From NCBI GenBank assembly GCA_039820585.1, contig JBCBPV010000125.1, positions 1 to 5,727 of the forward strand: a DNA stretch of 5,727 nucleotides, given 5' to 3'. Shown in pieces: positions 1 through 5,278 of the stretch (positions within the stretch are counted from its first letter, which is position 1; every line of letters starts with the position of its first letter). This stretch comes from JBCBGF01 sp039820585. GTDB taxonomy: Bacteria > Pseudomonadota > Alphaproteobacteria > Rhodobacterales > Rhodobacteraceae. The notes below the pieces were generated by a model. That model was given only the letters and a program-made list of their open reading frames with translations. It ran no database searches and was not told the origin of the DNA. The translations under genes and the position numbers were made by a program.

Positions 1-1
1 A

Positions 2-478
2 AACGCCACCGTGCGCCCGCGCGGCGACTGGGGCCCGGGCGCGGTCATGCTGGTCGAGATCCCCACGGGGGATGAGTTCATGGACAATATCGTGGCCTTC
101 TGGCGCCCCGAGGCGCCTCTGGCCCCCGGCCAGGAGTACCGTTTCGACTATACGCTCGACTGGACCCTCACCGCCCCCGCCAGCGTCTTGCAAAGCCGCA
201 GTGGGCGCGAACATGATCGCCCGGGCACCCGCCGCTACGTGATCGACGTCGCAGGCGCCGCCGAGGGCCGCGTGGCCCAGATCACCGCGGACGGCGCGGC
301 AGAGGTCAGCGGCGTCAGCCTTTTCGCCCTGCCGGGCGACCGCGGCACCCGCATCACCTTCCTGTTCACGCCATCGGATCAACAAGCGGTCGACCTGCGC
401 CTCACCGTCGAAGGCGGGCAAGCGCCCGGCCTCGTCTGGCTGCACCGCTGGACACGCGCCCGCGACGGCGGCGTCTAG
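2..478 (+). CDS. Glucan biosynthesis protein, OpgG/OpgD (MdoG) family, C-terminal part
   Basis: The reading frame is open from the first bases of the window, so the gene begins upstream; 158 C-terminal residues are visible. The segment PRGDWGPGAVMLVEIPT, followed by DEFMDNIVAFWRPE, is the characteristic stretch near the end of the MdoG/OpgG family. These are periplasmic proteins of about 500 residues that act in making osmoregulated periplasmic beta-glucans. The rest is beta-rich and fits the immunoglobulin-like C-terminal domain of the family. The GTG at position 11 is an internal valine, not a start, because the family match continues across it. OpgG and its paralogue OpgD cannot be told apart from this fragment, so no symbol is given. 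No opgH glucosyltransferase follows: the next gene is convergent and ends on the same four bases. Confidence 0.88.
   Translation, partial: NATVRPRGDWGPGAVMLVEIPTGDEFMDNIVAFWRPEAPLAPGQEYRFDYTLDWTLTAPASVLQSRSGREHDRPGTRRYVIDVAGAAEGRVAQITADGAAEVSGVSLFALPGDRGTRITFLFTPSDQQAVDLRLTVEGGQAPGLVWLHRWTRARDGGV
475..478. other. Shared palindromic CTAG stop for two convergent genes
   Basis: The tetranucleotide CTAG reads TAG on both strands. It supplies the stop codon of the glucan biosynthesis gene (476-478, plus strand) and of the EEP gene (475-477, minus strand). The two coding regions therefore overlap by four bases and no room is left for an intergenic terminator. Confidence 0.95.
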
Positions 479-1212
479 ATTACAATCCGCGCTGCCAACG
501 GCCGGTGGTCCGATGCCATCCGAATCCCCGGACCATCCAGAACCATTGCACGCTCCACTCTCGCCCCGCCCGACGCCAGAAACCGATCAAGCGGCAACAC
601 CGGCCACCGCACCGGAAACGTCCCCGGCGCGGGCCCAGAGAACGCCGCGCACAGCGCAAATCTGGAAAACGCAAGGCCACCCCACGGCCGCCACTCGTTC
701 AGATCCCCACACAGCACCGTCGGCCGCGCAGGCTGGCGAAACAGGTACTGCCCCAGCGTGCGCATCTGCACGACCCGCAAAACCTGGGTCAGCGACAGAT
801 GGGCCGACACCATGCGCAGCGGCTGATCCCCCCAGCGCAGATCCAACACCACGGCCCCCCGGTGGCAATGCCCGGGCAGGTCCACGACCGCCACCCGCTC
901 AATCGCGATGGCGGGATGCACAAAACACAAAACCCCCAGAAACCCATGGCTCTCCACCCCCCACCGACTGTGGGCGTCGCTATGGGCATAGCGCAGGCCG
1001 GTCTGCGCCTCGATCACGCCGATATCCAGAAACCCGCCATGCGGCGGGCATTCCCCATCGGCTTCCTGCATCATCAGGATATCGGGCGTGGGATCGCAAA
1101 CCTCATCCACCAGCACCCGAACGGTACGTTCAGGGTCCACCACCCCGTCTTCCCCGCGTCCGCGATGGATGTTCCAGCTGACGCAGGACAGGGCCGGTGG
1201 GGTGTGTGACAT
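475..1212 (-). CDS. Endonuclease/exonuclease/phosphatase family protein
   Basis: This 245-residue protein has the whole set of motifs of the Mg-dependent EEP fold (DNase I, exonuclease III, sphingomyelinase-like enzymes). They are SWNIHRG with N14, MMQEAD with the metal ligand E50, SAHLS with H138, GDLNEW with D170 and N172, LDRFL with D209, and the terminal SDHRP with the catalytic D235-H236 pair. It should therefore be an active phosphodiesterase. The substrate (nucleic acid, phospholipid headgroup or inositol phosphate) cannot be read from sequence. No signal peptide is visible, so a cytoplasmic location is likely. The ATG at 1210-1212 directly precedes the conserved first strand, but no strong Shine-Dalgarno is seen upstream. 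It lies 99 bp downstream of the desaturase on the same strand and may be co-transcribed with it, which would favour a lipid-related role. That role is inference. Confidence 0.9.
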   Translation of the reverse strand: MSHTPPALSCVSWNIHRGRGEDGVVDPERTVRVLVDEVCDPTPDILMMQEADGECPPHGGFLDIGVIEAQTGLRYAHSDAHSRWGVESHGFLGVLCFVHPAIAIERVAVVDLPGHCHRGAVVLDLRWGDQPLRMVSAHLSLTQVLRVVQMRTLGQYLFRQPARPTVLCGDLNEWRPWGGLAFSRFALCAAFSGPAPGTFPVRWPVLPLDRFLASGGARVERAMVLDGPGIRMASDHRPLAARIVI

Positions 1213-1311
1213 GGGTGTTCAGTCGCCTGCTCTTTGGCTCCAAGTCCTAAGGCAGCCGCGCGACTATTCAATATCAAAGCTGTGAAGGCGTCCCCGTAAG
1301 CGCGCCAGCCC
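1213..1311. other. Intergenic spacer between desaturase and EEP genes
   Basis: These 99 bases separate two co-directional minus-strand genes. I see no convincing terminator. A TTGATA hexamer on the minus strand (in the 1270s) resembles a -35 element, but no good -10 lies 16-18 bases after it. Whether the EEP gene has its own promoter or is read through from the desaturase cannot be decided from sequence. Confidence 0.4.
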
Positions 1312-2211
1312 CTACCCCTCGGGCCGCCACAACGGATGCGGCACCGGGTCCTTCGCGCGCCAGAAATGGCGCCGGAACACATCGGCATAGCTGCGGTACA
1401 TATACCCGCCATTGCGCCCCAGATAGCGCGCGCGATTGGCGAAATAGACCGCGGGCAGCCGGTACCACGGCACCGCCGGATGCATATGGTGGACCACATG
1501 CAGGTTGTTGTTGAGAAACATCCACGACAGCGGCCCGCGATCTTCGATAATCACCGTGCGATCAGAGGCGCGTTCTTCCGCCTGATGCTCCAGAAACGTG
1601 CGGATTTTCAGGATTGAAATCGCGATGTAACACGCCACCAGATAGGCCCAAATCGGCATCGAAGCCACCACCCCCAGCCACAGCGCCACCAGCGCCACGC
1701 TCGGGATATGCCATAGCCACCCTGTCACCACGCGCGCATCGCCCCCCCGCGCCTGGCGCAGGTCGCACAGCATGAACGCGATCTGGCTGACCACCGGCCC
1801 GATCAGCATCCGCCCGGCCAGCGTGTTGTTGAACCGCAAAACCGCGCGCAGCCAGCCGGGCAGCCGCGCCCAGATCGCGGGGTCCAGATAGTTCGATTCC
1901 GGATCGTCATAGGGATCGGTCAGGGCCGCGTTATTGTGGTGGGCCATATGCGTGTCGCGAAACCGCCCCAGCGGGATCATCAGGTTCAACACCGGAAACA
2001 CCAGCGCCTCATTCAGCCGCCTGAGCCCTGGAAAGGGATGGTCATGGATCACCTCATGGGTCAGCGAGGCATGCAGCGCAATCATCAGCGCACCCAAACC
2101 GATCCCCGCAGGCAACCACCAAACCGCCAGCACCGTCGTGGCCAGCGCCCACATCCCGTAACACAATGCCAAAAGGCCAAGCGTCGGCCATTCGACCGCT
2201 TTCACACGCAT
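1312..2211 (-). CDS. Membrane fatty acid desaturase
   Basis: With the start chosen here, this 299-residue integral membrane protein has the three histidine boxes that bind the di-iron centre of acyl desaturases. They are HEVIH (52-56, with H58 after it), HMAHH (88-92) and HVVHH (238-242, in NLHVVHHMHP). A further histidine, H209, lies in FLEHQAEE. Hydrophobic segments near 9-48, 68-82, 136-150 and 165-203 are consistent with a four-helix membrane enzyme whose histidines face the cytoplasm. It probably introduces a double bond into a fatty acyl chain; the position and the carrier (phospholipid or acyl-CoA) are unknown. An open frame extends upstream to 2310. The ATG at 2209-2211 is preferred because AGGGA lies seven bases before it and the upstream extension (with CC and HT residues) does not look like protein. 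An XRE regulator is divergent, and the EEP gene lies downstream. Confidence 0.9.
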   Translation of the reverse strand: MRVKAVEWPTLGLLALCYGMWALATTVLAVWWLPAGIGLGALMIALHASLTHEVIHDHPFPGLRRLNEALVFPVLNLMIPLGRFRDTHMAHHNNAALTDPYDDPESNYLDPAIWARLPGWLRAVLRFNNTLAGRMLIGPVVSQIAFMLCDLRQARGGDARVVTGWLWHIPSVALVALWLGVVASMPIWAYLVACYIAISILKIRTFLEHQAEERASDRTVIIEDRGPLSWMFLNNNLHVVHHMHPAVPWYRLPAVYFANRARYLGRNGGYMYRSYADVFRRHFWRAKDPVPHPLWRPEG

Positions 2212-2218
2212 CCTCACA

Positions 2219-2223
2219 TCCCT
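2219..2223 (-). promoter_or_regulatory. Ribosome binding site fixing the desaturase start
   Basis: The minus strand reads AGGGA here, seven bases before the ATG at 2211. A second purine stretch, GAGG, lies immediately before the ATG. The upstream in-frame ATG at 2256 has only a poorly placed GGGG, so this site favours the shorter 299-residue protein. Confidence 0.55.
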
Positions 2224-2276
2224 GATTTCACAAGAGTTTCCCAGATGCGGGATCATGGCACTTGCCCCGGCCTCAC

Positions 2277-2306
2277 GGAATTGTGTATGTAGGCAACATA
2301 AATTCC
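2277..2306. promoter_or_regulatory. Candidate operator: imperfect inverted repeat in the divergent promoter region
   Basis: The inner part is TATGT (2286-2290), a five-base spacer AGGCA, then ACATA (2296-2300). Outer arms GGAATT (2277-2282) and AATTCC (2301-2306) extend the symmetry, with three extra bases GTG on the left. The site is AT-rich in a GC-rich background. It lies between the starts of the divergent desaturase (2211) and XRE regulator (2332 or 2314). XRE regulators commonly bind such dyads next to their own gene, so autoregulation together with control of the desaturase is a reasonable inference. No clean -35/-10 pair was identified for either direction. Confidence 0.5.
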
Positions 2307-2331
2307 CCACTGTTTGAAAAATTCACCACCC

Positions 2332-3210
2332 GTGACCAAAACCGACAAAAGAGACCGCGCCAGCCAGTTCCGCCGCCGCCTCGCCCGCGCGGTTGAGTCC
2401 AGCGGAACCAGCCAAAGCGCGCTGGCCCGCAGCGTCGGTGTCGACCGATCGACCGTGTCGCAACTGTTGTCGGGCACCGGCGCGCGCCTGCCCAACGCCC
2501 AGGTCGTGGCCGAATGCGCCGCGACGCTCGGCGTCTCTGCCGACTGGCTTCTGGGCCTGACCGACCGCCCCGAACAGGCCGCCGACCTTCTGGCCTCGTC
2601 GATGGAAATGTCCGAGGCCCCGCGCGCCTTGATCGACGAACAGATCTACGCCTGGCACCAGGAAGCCGCGGGCTACAAGATCCGCCATGTGCCCGCGCGC
2701 CTGCCTGACATGCTGAAAACCGACGAGATGCTGCGCTGGGAATACGCGCCGCATCTGGGCAAGACCACCGAGCAGGCCATCGGCGCCTCCACCGACCGGC
2801 TGGATCTGTTGCGCCACGCGCCCTCGGACTATGAAATAGCCGTGCCGATCTTTGAGGTCGACAGCTTCATCCGCGGCGAAGGCTACTATGCGGGCCTGCC
2901 AGAGGATGTGCGCCTCGGCCAGATCGCGCGGTTCAAGGAGCTGCACACCCAGCTTTACCCAACGCTGCGCATCTTCCTGTTCGATGCGCGCCGCCTGCTC
3001 TCCTCACCGATCACCGTGTTCGGCCCGCTTATGGCAGTGCTCTATATCGGTCAGCACTACCTGGCCTTCCGCGATACCGAACGGGTGCAGGCCTTCACCC
3101 GCCATTTCGACGTGCTGGTGCGCGAGGCTTACGTGTCCGCCCGCGACTTTCCGGCGTACCTTGACCAGGTGGCCGAGACCCTGCCCACGGGCGGGTGGCG
3201 CGTTTCCTAA
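2332..3210 (+). CDS. XRE-family transcriptional regulator with large C-terminal domain
   Basis: The protein begins with a helix-turn-helix of the XRE/Cro type. About 60 residues contain SALARSVGVDRSTVSQLLSG and end in the typical ECAATLGVSADWLLGLTDRPE. About 200 further residues follow (for example HQEAAGYKIRHVPARLPDM and YPTLRIFLFDARRL), which I cannot assign to a named domain. They are long enough to sense a ligand or mediate oligomers. The start is uncertain. The GTG at 2332 gives 292 residues; a TTG at 2314 in the same frame would give 298. An in-frame TAA at 2299-2301 rules out anything longer, and neither start has a clear Shine-Dalgarno. The gene is divergent from the fatty acid desaturase with an inverted repeat between them, so it probably controls desaturation and its own synthesis. 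The effector might be an acyl compound, which is inference. Confidence 0.87.
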   Translation: MTKTDKRDRASQFRRRLARAVESSGTSQSALARSVGVDRSTVSQLLSGTGARLPNAQVVAECAATLGVSADWLLGLTDRPEQAADLLASSMEMSEAPRALIDEQIYAWHQEAAGYKIRHVPARLPDMLKTDEMLRWEYAPHLGKTTEQAIGASTDRLDLLRHAPSDYEIAVPIFEVDSFIRGEGYYAGLPEDVRLGQIARFKELHTQLYPTLRIFLFDARRLLSSPITVFGPLMAVLYIGQHYLAFRDTERVQAFTRHFDVLVREAYVSARDFPAYLDQVAETLPTGGWRVS

Positions 3211-3240
3211 AGCGTTTCCGGCATTTTCGGAATCGCCTTT
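3209..3240. terminator. Hairpin between convergent genes, possible bidirectional terminator
   Basis: TTCCG (3216-3220) pairs with CGGAA (3228-3232) around a seven-base loop, GCATTTT. The stem can be extended by CG/CG and AAAG/CTTT, with one T-T mismatch and one bulged C. A short T run (3238-3240) follows on the plus strand and a short A run precedes it. It starts at the stop of the XRE regulator and ends just before the stop of the convergent lipocalin gene. The T tract is short, so intrinsic termination would be weak. Confidence 0.4.
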
Positions 3241-3248
3241 CGCTGCCT

Positions 3249-3773
3249 CTAGCGGGCGCTCTGTGGCGTCATCGTGATCTGGCCGGTGTCATACCCATTG
3301 AACTCAAGGATTTGGAGCGCGGCGTTCAACCGATCCCGCGGGATCTGCGGGTCGCGGTTCAGGATCCACCCCGCCCGGCCCGACGGCACGCCCACCACCG
3401 CCGTCCGGTAATCGGCATCCACCCACAGCACCCAATAAGGCGCCGACACAAACGGCACGCCCTGGAACCGCACCGCCAACCGCCCCGGCCCGGCAAGCGT
3501 CGCGGTGCCGGCGATGCTGTCTCTCTCATCGCCCCGCACACAGGTGTTCTCAACCGACAAGACGGTGGGCGACACGACCTGATACTCCGCCGTCACATCG
3601 GTGCAGCCCCGCTGAAACGGCACCTCGTAGCGCGCGACCTCATACCAAAGCCCGGCATACCGCGCAGGCTCAAACGCCGCGATCGACGAGATCGGCGTGG
3701 CCTGGTCGCGATATACCCCGCCCGCACAACCGGCGAGCACCAAAGCCGACAGAAACAGCGCTATTCGATGCAT
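3249..3773 (-). CDS. Lipocalin-family outer-membrane lipoprotein (Blc-like)
   Basis: This 174-residue protein starts with a lipoprotein signal: a basic MHR, a hydrophobic core, and the lipobox LAGC with the lipidated C16. The mature part has the lipocalin signature GLWYEVARYEVPFQRG (G41-x-W43). It then has a possible disulfide pair, C57 and C78, and the Blc-type second half: PYWVLWVDADYRTAVVG and WILNRDPQIP. Length and layout match bacterial lipocalin Blc (about 177 residues). Blc binds fatty acids or lysophospholipids and is anchored in the outer membrane. The residue after the cysteine is alanine, not aspartate, so Lol export to the outer membrane is expected. The frame is open further upstream to 3875, but only the ATG at 3773 puts the signal peptide at the N-terminus. 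It overlaps the upstream lipoprotein gene by 13 bp, which suggests translational coupling. Confidence 0.92.
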   Translation of the reverse strand: MHRIALFLSALVLAGCAGGVYRDQATPISSIAAFEPARYAGLWYEVARYEVPFQRGCTDVTAEYQVVSPTVLSVENTCVRGDERDSIAGTATLAGPGRLAVRFQGVPFVSAPYWVLWVDADYRTAVVGVPSGRAGWILNRDPQIPRDRLNAALQILEFNGYDTGQITMTPQSAR

Positions 3774-4087
3774 AACGTCGTCCGCGCCCCCAACCGCCCC
3801 AGCACCTCGTTGCAGCCGAAAAGCGGCACCACCGGCGCGCAGGTGCGCGAGCGTGCCAGACACAAGCCCTCGCAATCAGACGCCACCGCACAGCTTTGCC
3901 CCGCATCTGCTGGCGTCCGGTAGCAGACAAAGGTCTCTTCGCTCAGCCCCGTGCCCCAGCGCCCGCCATCGGCCTCGCACGCCTCTTTCTGGCTGGTCAC
4001 AAGCGCCGCGCCCACCGGCGGCAGGTCAGAGCCTGCGGGCTGGCACGCAGCCAGCACCAGGGCGAGAAGGGCAAAGCGCAATCGCAT
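3761..4087 (-). CDS. Small cysteine-rich lipoprotein of unknown function
   Basis: This 108-residue protein begins MRLRFALLALVLAACQ, a lipoprotein signal peptide with lipobox LAAC and lipidated C15. The mature part has eight further cysteines, at 37, 55, 66, 72, 76, 83, 92 and 106. That is an even number that could form four disulfides in the periplasm. Recognisable patterns are CEADGGRWG at the start of the domain and CAVASDCEGLC in the middle. I do not recognise a named family and assign no function. The open frame extends upstream to 4279, inside the aldo/keto reductase gene, but the signal peptide fixes the start at the ATG at 4085-4087. No clear Shine-Dalgarno is visible. It follows the aldo/keto reductase by 38 bp and overlaps the lipocalin by 13 bp, so the three genes probably form one operon. 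Confidence 0.8.
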   Translation of the reverse strand: MRLRFALLALVLAACQPAGSDLPPVGAALVTSQKEACEADGGRWGTGLSEETFVCYRTPADAGQSCAVASDCEGLCLARSRTCAPVVPLFGCNEVLGRLGARTTLCIE

Positions 4088-4125
4088 GGCCGCAAAGCTG
4101 GCAGAGTGACCCGTGGACGCAAGGC

Positions 4126-5172
4126 CTAATATGGCATCGGCCAGGCTTTGTGCGCCTCGGCGATATCGTCGAGCACCTCTTCGCTCAACGTCAGATCCGC
4201 CGCCGACAACGCGGTGTCGAGTTGTTCCATCGTCGTCGCCCCAAAGATCGGGATTATGTGGAACGGCCGCGTCAGGCACCAGGCCAGCGCCATCTGTGTC
4301 AGGTCCAGCCCGTGCTTTTCGGCAATCGCCGCATAGGCCTCAACTGCCGCTTCGGCGCGCGCGGTCATCCGCCCGCTCAGATCCGCCGAGCCGATGGTCG
4401 CACGCGACCCCGCCGGCATCGCCCCACCCCGGTACTTGCCCGTCAACAGGCCGGTGGCCAGCGGCGAGAACGCAAAAAGCGTCACCCCCTCATGCACGCT
4501 CATCTCCGCCAGATCGGTGTCGTACTGACGGCAAAGCAGCGAATACTCGTTCTGGATCGAGGCGACCCGCGGCCCCCCCGTCACCGCAGCGGCGGCATTC
4601 CACTGCATCGTCCCCCAGACACTGTCATTGGACAGCCCCCAGGCGCGGATCTTGCCCTCGGCAACCAGATCCTTCAGCGTCTCCGACAGCGCATGAATGC
4701 CCTCAACCTCAGCCGCCCCATCCTGCTGCGCGGGATCAAACCCCCAGTTCTGGCGGAAATGAAACGACCCGCGATTGGGCCAGTGCAGCTGGTAGAGATC
4801 GATGTAATCGGTCTGCAACCGCCGGAGCGACCCCTCCAGCGCCGCGCGCAGCGTCTCGGGCGACACCGGCAGACCAGGACGGACAAAGGTCTCGTTCTGC
4901 CCCGCGACCTTGGTGGCCAACACCACATCGCTGCGCCGCCCGGTCCTGGCAAACCAGGTCCCGATGATCGTCTCGGTCCCGCCCACTGTCTCGGCGCGCA
5001 CGGGGTTCACCGGATACATCTCGGCCGTGTCGATAAAATCGCAGCCCCGGTCAAGCGCCATGTCGATCTGCGCGTGCCCCTCCGCCTCAGAGTTCTGCGT
5101 GCCCCAGGTCATCGAGCCCAGGCTGAACACACTCACCTCGATCCCCGTCTGCCCCAATGTCGTGCGCTGCAT
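4126..5172 (-). CDS. Aldo/keto reductase, Tas-like
   Basis: This 348-residue NADPH-dependent aldo/keto reductase closely resembles E. coli Tas (346 residues). Shared features are MTWGTQNSEAEGHAQ near the start, FIDTAEMYPV, a long insertion before TETIIG, RRLQTDYIDLYQLHWP, and GATTMEQLDTALSAADLTLSE at the end. The catalytic tetrad is complete: D48, Y53, K88 and H130. It should reduce an aldehyde or ketone in the cytoplasm; the physiological substrate of Tas-like enzymes is not settled. The frame is open to 5253, but the ATG at 5170-5172 is the start because AGGAG lies eight bases before it and family homology begins there (MQRTTLGQTGIEVS). It is the first gene of a probable three-gene minus-strand operon with the two lipoprotein genes. 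It is divergent from the SOS-controlled gene. Confidence 0.93.
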   Translation of the reverse strand: MQRTTLGQTGIEVSVFSLGSMTWGTQNSEAEGHAQIDMALDRGCDFIDTAEMYPVNPVRAETVGGTETIIGTWFARTGRRSDVVLATKVAGQNETFVRPGLPVSPETLRAALEGSLRRLQTDYIDLYQLHWPNRGSFHFRQNWGFDPAQQDGAAEVEGIHALSETLKDLVAEGKIRAWGLSNDSVWGTMQWNAAAAVTGGPRVASIQNEYSLLCRQYDTDLAEMSVHEGVTLFAFSPLATGLLTGKYRGGAMPAGSRATIGSADLSGRMTARAEAAVEAYAAIAEKHGLDLTQMALAWCLTRPFHIIPIFGATTMEQLDTALSAADLTLSEEVLDDIAEAHKAWPMPY

Positions 5173-5180
5173 GCCCCGCT

Positions 5181-5185
5181 CTCCT
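5181..5185 (-). promoter_or_regulatory. Shine-Dalgarno of the aldo/keto reductase
   Basis: The minus strand reads AGGAG eight bases before the ATG at 5172. This is the best ribosome binding site in the window. It rules out the longer open frame that would start at 5253. Confidence 0.75.
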
Positions 5186-5243
5186 ATCTGCCCGTGCAAG
5201 CGGCGGACCCTAGCGAGTGGCGGGGCGAGGGCAAGATCAAGAC

Positions 5244-5272
5244 TTGAGAACAAAAACGGAACATCCTAAATT
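5244..5272 (+). promoter_or_regulatory. Candidate sigma-70-type promoter of the imuA-like gene
   Basis: TTGAGA (5244-5249) matches five of six bases of the -35 consensus. TAAATT (5267-5272) matches four of six of the -10 consensus. The spacing is exactly 17 bases. The SOS box occupies the -35 edge and most of the spacer, the expected position for LexA repression. A transcript starting about seven bases after the -10 would begin at or near the A of the ATG at 5279. Confidence 0.5.
5248..5262 (+). promoter_or_regulatory. LexA (SOS) box, GAAC-N7-GAAC
   Basis: Two perfect GAAC half-sites (5248-5251 and 5259-5262) are separated by seven bases, AAAAACG. On the other strand this reads GTTC-N7-GTTC, the direct-repeat LexA operator known in alphaproteobacteria such as Rhodobacter and Caulobacter. 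It lies 16 bases before the start of an ImuA-like gene, a family classically under LexA control, so gene identity and operator support each other. The divergent aldo/keto reductase starts 76 bases away on the other side; its control by LexA is possible but not indicated. Confidence 0.82.
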
Positions 5273-5278
5273 CACCCC

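Noticed and set aside
505..1209. Two long plus-strand open frames (234 and 222 codons) opposite the EEP gene
   Set aside because: Both encode Arg/Pro/His-rich sequence with no domain. The minus strand encodes a complete EEP catalytic motif set.
2212..2310. N-terminal extension of the desaturase to an upstream start at 2310
   Set aside because: It would run through the candidate operator. It adds 33 residues with no membrane or family character and lacks a good ribosome binding site, while the ATG at 2211 has AGGGA at seven bases.
2323..2946. A 207-codon minus-strand open frame opposite the XRE regulator
   Set aside because: It is a Gly/Ala/Arg-rich antisense shadow with no recognisable domain. 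The plus strand has a clear helix-turn-helix protein.
3774..3875. N-terminal extension of the lipocalin to 3875
   Set aside because: It would bury the lipoprotein signal peptide inside the protein and lies within the upstream lipoprotein gene.
5207..5234. Minus-strand TTGCCC-16-TAGGGT as promoter of the aldo/keto reductase
   Set aside because: The match is poor (four and three of six bases) and could easily arise by chance in GC-rich DNA. It is placed suitably but not supported enough to annotate.
3697..5247. A 516-codon open frame on the plus strand opposite the aldo/keto reductase and lipoprotein genes
   Set aside because: Its product is low-complexity and very rich in Arg, Pro and His, as expected from the antisense of GC-rich genes. 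The opposite strand has unmistakable family matches with full active sites.
5173..5253. N-terminal extension of the aldo/keto reductase to 5253
   Set aside because: It would overlap the SOS box and promoter of the divergent gene. The ATG at 5172 has a strong AGGAG and matches the usual Tas start.
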